64,000 bases of DNA from Vagococcus vulneris (GTDB taxonomy: Bacteria > Bacillota > Bacilli > Lactobacillales > Vagococcaceae). The notes under the pieces are model-generated. The model saw nothing but the letters and a program-made list of their open reading frames with translations, searched no databases and was not told the DNA's origin. The position numbers and the translations under genes were made by a program. Positions within the stretch are counted from its first letter, which is position 1, and each line of letters opens with the position of its first letter. Positions 16,562-26,027 of this stretch are shown here, piece by piece. Location: positions 23,443 to 87,442 of the forward strand of contig NZ_NGJS01000010.1 in NCBI RefSeq assembly GCF_003950515.1, read 5' to 3'.

Positions 16562-18028
16562 ATGGGATTATCAACAAGCACGAAACCTTTCAAAGAGCGC
16601 ATTGAAGAAAGCAAAAAAGATAAATTTATGCAACAAGCTGTAGCAAAAGCACAAGACACACAATGGGTGAAGCGTGAAGATACGAGAGATGCTTTAGGAA
16701 ACTGGCAAGAGTGGCGTGAACTGGGTGAACAAATACGCCAGCATTCAATTAATTATCTTCCAGACTATCTTGAGCAATTTAGCGATAATGTAGCAAAAAA
16801 TGGAGGTCATGTTTTCTTTGCGCAAACAGCGGAAGAAGCGCAGAATTATGTGAAGCAGCTGGTTATTGAAAAACAAGCAAAAAAAATTGTGAAGTCTAAA
16901 TCTATGGTTACGACAGAAGTTGATATTGATCCAATGCTTTTAGGTTTGGATGATGTCAATGTCATGGAAACTGATTTAGCAGAGTTTATTTTACAAATGG
17001 ATAATTGGGACGAACCTTCTCATATTGTTTTTCCAGCGATTCATAAAAATCGTGAACAAATTAGACAGGTTTTTGAAAAAAAATTAGGTTATAAGGGTGA
17101 TAATGATCCTAAAAACCTAGCAAAGTGTGCTCGTGAAGTAATGCGTAAATTCTTTTTGGATGCAGATATGGGGATAACGGGTTGTAATTTTGCAATTGCT
17201 GATAGTGGTATGATTAACCTTGATACTAATGAAGGTAATGCTGATTTAACAATAAGTATACCTAAAACGCAAGTAGTACTAATGGGGATGGAACGCATTG
17301 TTCCATCAATGAAAGAAGCTGAAGTTTTAGATAATTTATTAGCGCGAAGCGCTGTAGGTCAAGTATTAACAACCTATTGTACATTTGCTGGTCGAAAAAA
17401 TAGTGATGAATCTGATGGACCAGATGATTTTCATGTCGTTATTTTAGACAATGGACGTTCGAAAGCTTTAGGGACGGTTTTTCAACCGGTTCTTCAATGT
17501 ATTCGTTGTGGTTCTTGCTTAAATGTTTGTCCAGTTTATCGTCATATTGGCGGTGAAGGTTATGGATCAATCTATCCAGGACCAATTGGTGCAGTATTGT
17601 CACCCATTTTAGGTGGGTATAAGCAATATAAAGAGTTGCCATATGCCTCAAGTCTTTGCGGGGCTTGTACTGAAACTTGTCCTGTTAAAATTCCTTTACA
17701 TAACTTGCTGATAGAGCATAGAAAAGTAATGACGGATGATTTAAAAATGCAGCATGGTTTTGAAGATGTTCAAATGAAAGTTGTCGGGAAAGGTACAGCT
17801 TCACCTAGATTATTCAAAATGGCGCTTCATATGGCACATGGTGGAATGGGTCCTTTAAGTAAGAAAAAGGGTATTAAAGTTCAAAATATGTATCGATATG
17901 GCGGATATATTGATAAAGGACCAGGATTAGTAAAAGGATGGACTGATGTACGTGACTTACCACGTCCACCTAAATATTCTGACAGCTTTAGAGAATGGTT
18001 CAAAGAACATAAGGAAGGTGATAAATAA
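16562..18028 (+). CDS. lutB: L-lactate utilisation iron-sulfur protein LutB
   Basis: 488-aa LutB/YkgF family protein. The N-terminal LUD domain is followed by two ferredoxin-type 4Fe-4S motifs, CIRCGSCLNVCP (about residue 320) and CGACTETCP (about residue 367), then the C-terminal family tail. It is the electron-transfer subunit of the lactate dehydrogenase complex. Length and motif order match the family. It is translationally coupled on both sides: it starts directly after the lutA stop, and its TAA overlaps the lutC ATG by one base (TAATG). Confidence 0.95.
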   Translation: MGLSTSTKPFKERIEESKKDKFMQQAVAKAQDTQWVKREDTRDALGNWQEWRELGEQIRQHSINYLPDYLEQFSDNVAKNGGHVFFAQTAEEAQNYVKQLVIEKQAKKIVKSKSMVTTEVDIDPMLLGLDDVNVMETDLAEFILQMDNWDEPSHIVFPAIHKNREQIRQVFEKKLGYKGDNDPKNLAKCAREVMRKFFLDADMGITGCNFAIADSGMINLDTNEGNADLTISIPKTQVVLMGMERIVPSMKEAEVLDNLLARSAVGQVLTTYCTFAGRKNSDESDGPDDFHVVILDNGRSKALGTVFQPVLQCIRCGSCLNVCPVYRHIGGEGYGSIYPGPIGAVLSPILGGYKQYKELPYASSLCGACTETCPVKIPLHNLLIEHRKVMTDDLKMQHGFEDVQMKVVGKGTASPRLFKMALHMAHGGMGPLSKKKGIKVQNMYRYGGYIDKGPGLVKGWTDVRDLPRPPKYSDSFREWFKEHKEGDK

Positions 18029-18744
18029 TGGTAAATTCAAAAATTCAAAATCGTGAGGCGTTTCTTGAGAATCTCTATGATAAATTAGGAACTACTCCGC
18101 AATCGGTTGAGGAACATCCTTTTCAGCCGATGAATAACCTTCCATTTGAAACACTGTCGGATAAAACACCTGATGAATTATTGGATATTTGTAAAGACCG
18201 TGCGGATCAGATTGGCGTGCAAATATTTGAGACTACTAAAGGACAGTTATCAGAAGTAATTAATGCTATCGTTGATGAATGTGGTGGTGGTCCAATCATG
18301 TTGCCATCAATAGATAATTTTGATGATTCTATTTTTGATTTATTTAAAGAACGTTATGATGATGACATAAACTATTGGCAAAAAGGACCGGAGTTTAGAG
18401 AAACTAATATTTCAACTGCTCAGAATTCAAATTTATCAATTGCTTTTGCGGAATTTCTTTTAGCTGAATCATGCTCTGTAGTTGTTGAGACTTCAGCAGA
18501 GCAAGGTAGAACGCTGCACTTTTTACCAAATTATTATATTTCATTAATCCCGAAAAGCAAACTTGTTCCACGAACGACTCAAGCAGCTGCGTACTATGAT
18601 AAAAAGATATTAGCTGGAGAAAAAGTTGGATCTGCTATTCATTTTATTTCGGGACCATCCAATTCTGGAGATATTGAAATGCAATTAGTCGTTGGATTAC
18701 ACGGTCCGGTAAAAGTATTTTATGTAGTTATTGAAGATATGTAA
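18028..18744 (+). CDS. lutC: L-lactate utilisation protein LutC
   Basis: 238-aa LutC/YkgG family (LUD domain) protein, the third member of lutABC. Family features include the end region (ALxGPVKVFYVVIED-like, here GLHGPVKVFYVVIEDM) and an AESCSVVVETSAEQGRTLHFLP core segment. It overlaps lutB by one base. The operon ends at a hairpin 13 nt downstream. With LutA and LutB it allows growth on L-lactate or its detoxification, giving pyruvate and reducing power. Confidence 0.92.
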   Translation: MVNSKIQNREAFLENLYDKLGTTPQSVEEHPFQPMNNLPFETLSDKTPDELLDICKDRADQIGVQIFETTKGQLSEVINAIVDECGGGPIMLPSIDNFDDSIFDLFKERYDDDINYWQKGPEFRETNISTAQNSNLSIAFAEFLLAESCSVVVETSAEQGRTLHFLPNYYISLIPKSKLVPRTTQAAAYYDKKILAGEKVGSAIHFISGPSNSGDIEMQLVVGLHGPVKVFYVVIEDM

Positions 18745-18756
18745 ATGTGACAATAG

Positions 18757-18785
18757 ATGTCGGCAGTCAATGCTGACATTTTTTA
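18757..18785 (+). terminator. Terminator of lutABC
   Basis: ATGTCGGCA (18757-18765) / TGCTGACAT (18771-18779) with one G-U type mismatch, then TTTTTT. Confidence 0.8.
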
Positions 18786-18789
18786 TGAT

Positions 18790-18818
18790 AAAAAAAACCT
18801 ACTGATAAAATCAGCAGG
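18790..18818 (-). terminator. Terminator of the LysM/Apf gene
   Basis: On the minus strand CCTGCTGAT / ATCAGTAGG with a 3-nt loop, followed by a run of T's. It faces the lutC terminator. Confidence 0.75.
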
Positions 18819-18854
18819 CTGTGTCCGGACATTATTTGTAAAGATTAGGCAAGT

Positions 18855-19430
18855 TTAATACCAACCGTTGTTTAACCAAAATGTTTTAGCATTTTCCCAT
18901 GAACCATAACGATTTTCAACATAGTTATCAGCAACACGTTCTTGATTGGCAGGTGAATGATCACCGTTTAAATAACTAGGATCTAATTGGTAACGACCAA
19001 TATGATGTCCATTTGTTGCAGAATAGCTGCCGCCAGATTCCTTTTGTGCAATCCATTCTTTCGCGCTTGAAGATTGACCTGCGTAATCGGCTTGGACTGT
19101 TTCTTGTTGTTGTGCAGGTTGAACAGTTTGTACTGGTTCGACTGCTTGTTCTGATTCTGTTGAGTCAACTGTTTGTGTGTTTGTAGTTTGAGCATTACTA
19201 TCTGTTTTGATTGTTAATTGTTGGCCGACATAAATAAAGTGAATATCTTTAATATTATTGTCTTGTGCAATTTTATCGATTGCATTTTTATTGCCAAAGT
19301 ACTGTGTTGAAATTTCAGACAGTGTATCTCCTGGTTTTACTGTATGCAATGTATCAGCAAATGCTTGAGTTCCAAATAATAATCCGATAGCAAAAGTTGT
19401 TCCTAAAAATAAAGTTTTTAGTGATTTCAT
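18855..19430 (-). CDS. Secreted LysM protein with Apf/transglycosylase-like C-terminal domain
   Basis: 191-aa cell-surface protein. A signal peptide (MKSLKTLFLGTTFAIGLLFG, cleavage near AFA) is followed by one LysM peptidoglycan-binding domain (HTVKPGDTLSEISTQYFG..., about residues 28-72). Next comes a Gln/Thr/Val-rich linker and a C-terminal lysozyme-fold domain (AKEWIAQKESGGSY, GRYQL, ending NGWY). That end matches aggregation-promoting factor and SceD-like muramidase domains. The catalytic Glu would be in KESGGSY. ATG 19430 is preferred over GTG 19454, because AAAGGAGC lies between them. Probable role: peptidoglycan remodelling or cell-surface aggregation. Confidence 0.88.
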   Translation of the reverse strand: MKSLKTLFLGTTFAIGLLFGTQAFADTLHTVKPGDTLSEISTQYFGNKNAIDKIAQDNNIKDIHFIYVGQQLTIKTDSNAQTTNTQTVDSTESEQAVEPVQTVQPAQQQETVQADYAGQSSSAKEWIAQKESGGSYSATNGHHIGRYQLDPSYLNGDHSPANQERVADNYVENRYGSWENAKTFWLNNGWY

Positions 19431-19867
19431 AAAAATAAGAAAGCTCCTTTTCACAATTAAGTGTTTATAGTTTTAGTGTCGTTCTTATCGACAAACAATA
19501 CTTTAACACTTAAAAATATTTCTTAGGTAAAAGATTTAATGAATTTTTATGACAGAAAAAACTGAAATTGTTACAAATAGATATTCCACGACATAATTTT
19601 AATTTATAGAAAAATATGAAAAAAATACAAATTAATCATATTTTGTATAATTTTAAAACAATGAATTGCTATAATGTGCATTTAAAAGTTTAATAATATT
19701 CAAAAATTTAGATTGAAAATAAATAGAATATTACGGCTATTACCAAAATTTCTATAGTGACATCATTTTGACTTTTTATAAACCTATAGTTAATAAAAAT
19801 ATTTTGCTATTTTTTTAGAAATTAATATAATTAAAGGTATAATAGTTAGGCGAGAGGTGGTGATAGG
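19431..19867. other. AT-rich intergenic region between divergent genes
   Basis: 437 nt. It should hold the LysM gene promoter on the minus strand. A small inverted repeat GTCG/CGAC lies near 19479-19492. For the rightward gene there is TATAAT near 19840 with a weak TTAGAA 17 nt before it. No other gene was recognised. Confidence 0.5.
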
Positions 19868-20671
19868 ATGATAGTCGATTCTAATTTACCGGTTGAAAGA
19901 GACCGCTTGAAAAATAGATTAATTCGTTTAGTAAAAGAGGATAATGATATTGTTGGCTGTTTTTTTGGCGGATCAATTGGAACAAAAAGAGCAGATAACT
20001 ATTCTAATATTGATGCAAGGATAGTTTTAAGAGATGGAATTAATACAAAGAAAAAACAACTAGATATTATTCATACAATCGGTGAAATTCTTTTCATTGA
20101 ATCTTTTCGAGAGGATTTTTCGATTATCCATTACGTAACATTTATAAAATTAGATTTGTACGTTTATACGGAATCAACGCTGCAGCCTAGTCTATGGATT
20201 AAAGAAATTGATATAGTTAAAGATAATGGACTAATTCAAAGAGTTATGGAATACTCCCAATCAATTCAATACCGTGCATCTCAAGAAGATTTTGATCTAT
20301 TATTAAATCGATATTATGCAAATTATTTCGAGCTATATCGTTGCTGGAAGCGAGGGGAAATTAACCACTTAGAGTTTATTTCATTAGCAATGAAACAAAG
20401 TTTGGTATCACTATGGTATATGGCGAAAGGAATTTGTCCCAATCAATTGTATGATTGGAGCAAATATGAGGGACAGCGATCACAACTCTCACATTTAGAA
20501 AAAGCCTTTTTAGCAAGTTATACACCATTAGATATTAAGGAATTGTCAGGATTTACAAAAGAAATCAGTATCTTGATGCTCGAGGTAGCTGAAAAAGTAG
20601 CTGTTTATAATAATTTAAATTTTTCGAGAGAAACTTTTCAAAGGGTACATAAAAAAATTAGTTTTTCATAA
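19868..20671 (+). CDS. Nucleotidyltransferase-like protein (AadE/aminoglycoside adenylyltransferase-like fold)
   Basis: 267 aa. The N-terminal part carries a polymerase-beta-type nucleotidyltransferase signature: FFGGSIGTKRAD (G34-G35-S36) and SNIDARIVL, followed by a third-strand candidate KLDLYVYTES. The C-terminal half is helical. The usual paired acidic motif is SDxD; here the first Asp is Asn47, with Asp49 kept, so catalysis may be altered. The layout recalls streptomycin 6-adenylyltransferase-like proteins, but resistance activity cannot be claimed. It is a single gene with RBS GAGGTGG, ending before a strong hairpin. Confidence 0.6.
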   Translation: MIVDSNLPVERDRLKNRLIRLVKEDNDIVGCFFGGSIGTKRADNYSNIDARIVLRDGINTKKKQLDIIHTIGEILFIESFREDFSIIHYVTFIKLDLYVYTESTLQPSLWIKEIDIVKDNGLIQRVMEYSQSIQYRASQEDFDLLLNRYYANYFELYRCWKRGEINHLEFISLAMKQSLVSLWYMAKGICPNQLYDWSKYEGQRSQLSHLEKAFLASYTPLDIKELSGFTKEISILMLEVAEKVAVYNNLNFSRETFQRVHKKISFS

Positions 20672-20734
20672 AGAAGGTTTTAGCCTATAAAAGTGGCAAA
20701 ACTAGATTAAAGACCAAACCGATTGCTCTGTAGA

Positions 20735-20776
20735 ACACCTCTAAAGTTAGAATAAGATGTCTAACTTTAGAGGTGT
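20735..20776 (+). terminator. Strong perfect hairpin, probable terminator
   Basis: Sixteen-bp perfect stem ACACCTCTAAAGTTAG (20735-20750) / CTAACTTTAGAGGTGT (20761-20776), 10-nt loop, followed by ATTTTTATG. It lies 64 nt after the nucleotidyltransferase-like gene. Confidence 0.65.
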
Positions 20777-21798
20777 ATTTTTATGAAAAAAATATAAAAT
20801 TGAAAACCAAGGTTCTTTAGGATTTTTTTTGATAATGAATGTGGGGTACTTATAGTTCAAAGGTAAACATTAATTTAAAAGTAATTTTTAAATTAATTAA
20901 ATTAGTTAAATTTCTCCTGTTGCTAAATAAATAGATACAAAAATTTAATAGTAAACAACCTTTTGTTTATAACAGTTATTTCTATTGTAAAATTTAAATG
21001 GGGATTATTTATATGAAATGAAAAACACGTTATTTTATTTTTGAAGTAAGCGACTAAAACTCATAATTAGAGAATAAAAGAAGACATTATAATTATCATT
21101 GAATTAGTTAATTTATAAAAATTATTTAGGTTTAATTTTATTTTAACTAAAAGATAAGAATCTTAATTTTTCTGATATATCTAAAATTTAAAATAATTAT
21201 AATAAGAAAAATCATCTGAAAGAATCAACTTTCTTAATTCATAATAGAAATTTTAGTGTTAAAAAATGACTAAATTTTTTATTAAAAATTACAAAATAAA
21301 ATAGTTAGTTTTTAATTTTTTTATCTGATAAAAAATAATAAAAGTACGTCCAAAGGTGGTGATTTACGCTGCTTCAATAGTTGGAGGTCTAATAATATAG
21401 TGTTATTTTTTAGTGCTAATAAAAAAGTTATGTTTTTTAATAGAATGAATAATATAGATCTAAGAAATTTTATCTTGAAATAATTTTATTTATTTTATCT
21501 GAGTATAATGTATAGTTAATTTAATAAATAAAATCATTGCTTATTAATATGCATAAGATAGAGAAGGAGCTGTCGCATATGAATTAAATATACTAATCTC
21601 TTTATAAGACACTTTGTTAAATGTATTAATTAATTTATTAAATTGCAAAGATACAAACTTTATTTTATAACATTATTAAGAAGATGAAAAATTACTGGTT
21701 TAGGTTAGCAATCGTTTAACAGATGAAATTTATGCAGGGCTTTTGAAAGTAGATTAATAAAAAAATTTGTTAAAAACAGAAAGGATGAACATTTACAA
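20777..21798. other. 1-kb very AT-rich non-coding region upstream of fhs
   Basis: No convincing gene on either strand. Isolated signals are a TATAAT at 21504-21509 and a GAAGGAG followed by ATG AAT TAA (21579-21587). A short relatively GC-rich patch at about 21350-21400 has an RBS-like GGTGGTGAT but no sustained reading frame. These look like remnants of lost genes. No riboswitch was recognised. Confidence 0.5.
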
Positions 21799-23475
21799 AT
21801 GTCATATTTATCAGATATCGAAATTGCAAAACAAGCAAAAATGAAACCTATTAAAGAAGTGGCTAAGCCTTTAGGTATTGAGGAAGATAGGCTCACTTTG
21901 TATGGTAACTATAAAGCAAAAATAGATGCTCATGAGTTAGAGCCTTTAAAAGGAAAAGAAGACGGTAAACTGATTTTAGTAACGGCTATTACACCAACGC
22001 CTGCTGGAGAAGGTAAAACAACAACTTCTGTTGGTTTAGCAGATGGTCTTACTAAATTAGGTGAAAAAGCAATAATTGCTTTAAGAGAACCTTCTTTGGG
22101 GCCAGTTTTTGGTGTTAAAGGTGGAGCTGCTGGTGGAGGATATGCTCAAGTCGTTCCAATGGAAGATATTAACTTACACTTTACAGGTGACTTCCATGCC
22201 ATTGGTGCAGCTAATAACTTACTAGCAGCTTTAATTGATAATCATATCCATCATGGCAATGCTTTAGGCATTGATAGTCGAAATATCACTTGGAAACGAG
22301 TAGTTGATATGAATGACCGTCAATTACGTCATGTTGTTAACGGACTTCAAGGCTGTGCAAATGGAGTACCACGTGAAGATGGTTATGATATTACCGTAGC
22401 ATCAGAAATTATGGCTGTTTTATGTTTAGCCAATGATCTAGAAGATTTAAAAATTAAATTAAAACGAATGATTATTGGTTATAACTTTGATGGTCAACCT
22501 ATTACTGCAGGGGATTTAAAAGCTGAAGGCGCTATGGCTACTTTACTAAAAGATGCGATTCACCCTAACTTGGTGCAAACACTAGAACATACACCAGTAA
22601 TTATTCACGGTGGACCATTTGCAAATATCGCTCACGGCTGCAATAGTGTTATTGCAACAAAATTAGCTTTAAAGTATGCAGATTATGCTATTACTGAAGC
22701 AGGGTTTGGTGCAGATTTAGGTGCTGAAAAATTTATTGATATTAAATGCCGCTTAGGTAACTTAAAACCAGATGCGGTTGTTTTAGTAGCAACAATTCGA
22801 GCACTTAAAATGCATGGTGGTGTACCTAAGAAAGAATTAGAATCGGAAAATGTTGAAGCAGTTATGATTGGTCTAACTAACCTAGATAAACATATCCAAA
22901 ATATTCAAGATGTATATGGAATGCCATTAGTAGTCGCTATTAATAAATTTCCACTCGATACAGATGCCGAATTAGCAGCCGTTGAAGAAGCTTGTAAAGA
23001 GCGTGGTGTAGATGTTGTTCTTTCAGATGTCTGGGCAAATGGTGGTGAGGGAGGAAAAGACTTAGCAGAAAAAGTTATAGAACTAACAAAACGTCCTAAT
23101 AACTTCCAATTTGTTTATGATTTAGAAGACAGTATTGAAGAAAAATTAAATAAAATCGTCCAAAAAGTTTATGGTGGTATAGGTGTAGAAATCGTACCTA
23201 CTGCTCGTAAACAGTTACAAAAATTAGAAGAGTTTGGATTTGGTAATATGCCAATTTGTATGGCTAAGACACAATATTCCTTATCGGATGATCAAGCATT
23301 AATTGGTGCACCAAAAGATTTTAGTGTTACAATTCGAAACTTGAAAGTATCAGCAGGTGCTGGATTTATCGTTGCATTAACTGGTGCAGTTATGACAATG
23401 CCAGGTTTGCCGAAATCTCCGGCTTCAGAAAGAATTGATATTGATGCTAAAGGTAATATTACAGGCCTATTTTAA
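21799..23475 (+). CDS. fhs: Formate-tetrahydrofolate ligase
   Basis: 558-aa 10-formyl-THF synthetase, the normal family length. The N-terminal region has the P-loop-like [18 protein letters not shown] and the strongly conserved [23 protein letters not shown]. Further typical blocks are [36 protein letters not shown], and the C-terminal [14 protein letters not shown]. It converts formate, ATP and THF to 10-formyl-THF, the one-carbon donor for PurN and PurH encoded downstream. Position ahead of the pur genes therefore makes metabolic sense. The start is ATG 21799 with AAAGGATG about 10 nt upstream. I saw no PurBox before it. Confidence 0.96.
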   Translation: MSYLSDIEIAKQAKMKPIKEVAKPLGIEEDRLTLYGNYKAKIDAHELEPLKGKEDGKLILVTAITPTPAGEGKTTTSVGLADGLTKLGEKAIIALREPSLGPVFGVKGGAAGGGYAQVVPMEDINLHFTGDFHAIGAANNLLAALIDNHIHHGNALGIDSRNITWKRVVDMNDRQLRHVVNGLQGCANGVPREDGYDITVASEIMAVLCLANDLEDLKIKLKRMIIGYNFDGQPITAGDLKAEGAMATLLKDAIHPNLVQTLEHTPVIIHGGPFANIAHGCNSVIATKLALKYADYAITEAGFGADLGAEKFIDIKCRLGNLKPDAVVLVATIRALKMHGGVPKKELESENVEAVMIGLTNLDKHIQNIQDVYGMPLVVAINKFPLDTDAELAAVEEACKERGVDVVLSDVWANGGEGGKDLAEKVIELTKRPNNFQFVYDLEDSIEEKLNKIVQKVYGGIGVEIVPTARKQLQKLEEFGFGNMPICMAKTQYSLSDDQALIGAPKDFSVTIRNLKVSAGAGFIVALTGAVMTMPGLPKSPASERIDIDAKGNITGLF

Positions 23476-24310
23476 GATTAGGTAGTAATATAAAAATCAC
23501 TGTAATCTCTAGGATAGATGATAATTTTTCAACTTGGAGTGGAAAATAATTTACTGAATTCTTTCTTTTTTATCTAGTGGAGATTATGAAAAAAATTTAA
23601 TTTCCTTTTACTCAGCCGTGATTAAAATGAGTAGCTTAGCTTAAAAGAATGATTACTCAGTTGTATCTACTACAGTTTTTGTAATTGTTTAACAAAAAAA
23701 GGGATAGGAAAATTGAAGCTTCCATAGCTGATAGCAAAGAATCGATCGTTATTTTAGGTAATACTGTAAAAGATGGCAATTATCTTATACTACTAAAATT
23801 TTTGTTAATCTATTCCTGATGAGCACCGGAAATGCATTGTATGCATAATGATGGAAGAAATATTTGTGAATAGATTAATAATTTGTTTGATAGTTCGTAT
23901 TTTTATCAAGTGATTTAGATGGATGTTAAAGTTTTTTCTATTGAAATCTGTGATATTTAGTTTTTATCTGATATCTTATATGAGTGGGTTTCCGTGCGAA
24001 TAAAATAACGTATCAGGTTAAGTTGCTTATGAGAAGGGAAACCTTATTAGAAGTGTACTTGATTTATATATTAAGCTAAATCAATAACAGAATTATAAAC
24101 ATAAGTAGGTAAAAACTTTATTTATAAGTAGATGTTTTATTAAAAATAATTTATTAAGCATATATTTTAGGAAGAGAATGTTAACATTTTCTTACACATA
24201 AATATTTTAAGAATAACAATTTTTTTAGAGTGTTAATCTCAGAAAGGATCTTTTGAAATGAAAAGAATAACCAGTTATATAATGTTTTAAGTAAAAAATA
24301 TAAAAAATTT
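23476..24310. other. AT-rich intergenic region between fhs and purE
   Basis: About 835 nt without a supported gene. Short broken reading stretches around 23720-23930 look like gene decay, but I do not recognise the product. Its right edge leads into the PurBox and promoter of purE. Confidence 0.5.
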
Positions 24311-24354
24311 AAAAGCGAACGATTAACATTTGTTTTTAAATAAAATTCGTTAAA
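24311..24354. promoter_or_regulatory. PurBox pair of the purE promoter
   Basis: AAAAGCGAACGAT (24311-24323) matches the PurR box AWWWCCGAACWWT at 11 of 13 positions. A weaker inverted copy (core TTCG, 24342-24354) lies just before the -35. The central G of the first box (24317) is 76 nt upstream of the predicted start site, near 24393. Confidence 0.7.
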
Positions 24355-24357
24355 AAG

Positions 24358-24386
24358 TTGACCTCTTTTTTTTTACTTGATAGAAT
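24358..24386 (+). promoter_or_regulatory. Sigma-A promoter of purEKB
   Basis: TTGACC (24358-24363), 17-nt spacer, TAGAAT (24381-24386). The predicted leader before purE is only about 16 nt, so there is no room for a riboswitch. Confidence 0.75.
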
Positions 24387-24408
24387 GAGTAAAACGAGAG
24401 GAGTTCTG

Positions 24409-24897
24409 ATGATGAATGATATTTATGTTGTATTGGGAAGTATCTCTGATTGGCCAACGATGAAAGAGGCCTGCTTGATTCTTGATGAATTTGATGTTTC
24501 TTATGAAAAAAAAATAATTTCTGCCCATAGAACACCAGATTTAATGTTAGATTTTGCTGAGAAAGCAAAAGAAAATGGCGGTAAAATTATTATTGCGGGA
24601 GCTGGTGGGGCAGCTCATTTACCAGGAATGATAGCTTCAAAAACAACATTACCTGTTATTGGGGTTCCTGTAGAATCAAAAAATTTAAAAGGCTTTGATT
24701 CACTACTTTCGATTGTTCAAATGCCTGGGGGAATACCAGTTGCAACAACTGCCATTGGGAGTGCTGGTGCTAAAAATGCCGGCTTATTAGCAGTTGAAAT
24801 GCTAGCCATTACTGATGATAAGTTAACAAGAAAATTAACAACTTATCGAGATGACATGAAAGAGGCTGTGTTAGAGAGTGAGGTTCATCTTGACTAA
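24409..24897 (+). CDS. purE: N5-carboxyaminoimidazole ribonucleotide mutase PurE
   Basis: 162-aa class I PurE. The motif [12 protein letters not shown] matches the phosphate-binding GSxSDW block. SAHRTPDLM and the [11 protein letters not shown] loop with active-site His are present. [22 protein letters not shown] matches the family signature. It acts with PurK to carboxylate AIR in IMP synthesis. Two adjacent ATGs (24409, 24412) follow GAGAGGAG; either may be used. Longer upstream starts would lie inside the promoter. It is the first gene of purEKB. Confidence 0.95.
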   Translation: MMNDIYVVLGSISDWPTMKEACLILDEFDVSYEKKIISAHRTPDLMLDFAEKAKENGGKIIIAGAGGAAHLPGMIASKTTLPVIGVPVESKNLKGFDSLLSIVQMPGGIPVATTAIGSAGAKNAGLLAVEMLAITDDKLTRKLTTYRDDMKEAVLESEVHLD

Positions 24898-26014
24898 TAT
24901 AATAAAACCAGGGGAAGAAACAATTGGTATTATAGGTGGAGGCCAATTAGGCCAAATGATGGCGCTTAGCGCTAAGGAAATGGGATTTTGTGTAGGTATA
25001 TTAGATCCTGTTTCAAACGCACCAGCAGCTCAAGTTGCTGATTGGTCAATAACAGCTGATTATGATGATGAAAAAGCTATAAAAGAATTAGTTGAAAAAT
25101 CCTCGGTTGTGACTTATGAGTTTGAGAATGTGAATGCCAATGTATTAAAAAAATATGTCTCAGAAGAAAAACTCCCTCAAGGAATTCAGATGTTAATTAT
25201 TAGTAAAAACAGGGAATATGAGAAAGCTTTTTTAAATAAGTTGAACTTACCAATTGCGTCTTATGAGATTATACAAACAGTAGAAGAGTTAAAAAAAGCT
25301 GTTCAAAAAATAGGTTACCCCTCAGTATTAAAAACCTGCTTAGGTGGTTATGATGGTAAAGGGCAAATTGTTATTCATGACGAATCAGATATAAATGAAG
25401 CTGAAAGATTATTAGAAAAATCTACTTGTGTTTTAGAATCTTGGATTGAATTTGAAAAAGAAATTTCTGTGATTGTTGCAGGAGATAGGAATCATACTTA
25501 TGAAGTTTTTCCAGTAGCTGAAAATCATCATAAAAATAATGTTTTATTTAAATCGATTGTGCCAGCAGAAGTTTCTTCATCGACTCTTGAGAATGCGCGC
25601 CAAATTGCGTTAAAGGTAGCAGAAACCTTAAAAACGCAAGGAGTAATGACCATTGAAATGTTTGTGACAAGGGAGAAAGAGGTAATTGTGAATGAAATTG
25701 CACCTAGGCCTCATAATTCAGGTCACTATTCGATTGAAGGATGTAATGTCAGTCAATTTGATTTGCATATTAGAGGAATCTGTGGTTGGCCGTTGCCCAA
25801 AATATCTCTATATCAACCAACGATAATGTTAAATTTATTAGGAGAAGAAGTTACTCGTTCTCAAGCTTATATTTCTGAAAAGCCTGACTGGTACTTTCAT
25901 TATTATGGAAAAGAAGAAATTAAAGCTGGTAGAAAGATGGGACATATCACTATTATGACTGATAACATTAATAAAAGCTTGGAAGAAATTAAAAAAACAA
26001 AAATTTGGAAATAG
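24890..26014 (+). CDS. purK: N5-carboxyaminoimidazole ribonucleotide synthase PurK
   Basis: 374-aa ATP-grasp enzyme that makes N5-CAIR from AIR, bicarbonate and ATP. It has the N-terminal [16 protein letters not shown]-grasp segments GGYDGKGQ and [12 protein letters not shown], and the catalytic loop [14 protein letters not shown]. The start is probably TTG 24890, with GTGAGG at 24878-24883 as ribosome binding site; GTG 24878 would give four more residues. The 5' end overlaps purE by 8 nt, indicating translational coupling. Confidence 0.93.
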   Translation: MTNIIKPGEETIGIIGGGQLGQMMALSAKEMGFCVGILDPVSNAPAAQVADWSITADYDDEKAIKELVEKSSVVTYEFENVNANVLKKYVSEEKLPQGIQMLIISKNREYEKAFLNKLNLPIASYEIIQTVEELKKAVQKIGYPSVLKTCLGGYDGKGQIVIHDESDINEAERLLEKSTCVLESWIEFEKEISVIVAGDRNHTYEVFPVAENHHKNNVLFKSIVPAEVSSSTLENARQIALKVAETLKTQGVMTIEMFVTREKEVIVNEIAPRPHNSGHYSIEGCNVSQFDLHIRGICGWPLPKISLYQPTIMLNLLGEEVTRSQAYISEKPDWYFHYYGKEEIKAGRKMGHITIMTDNINKSLEEIKKTKIWK

Positions 26015-26027
26015 AGTGGGGAGCACA

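Noticed and set aside
18855..19454. Longer start (GTG 19454) for the LysM protein
   Set aside because: The ribosome binding site AAAGGAGC lies between GTG 19454 and ATG 19430, and the signal peptide begins at the ATG.
21350..21410. RBS-like GGTGGTGAT with a short hydrophobic frame (possible Fst-type toxin)
   Set aside because: The frame closes after about a dozen codons and lacks the conserved toxin pattern; no antisense RNA promoter was recognised.
24300..24410. Possible purine riboswitch before purE
   Set aside because: The leader is only about 16 nt from the predicted start, and the conserved purine aptamer loops are absent; PurBox control explains it better.
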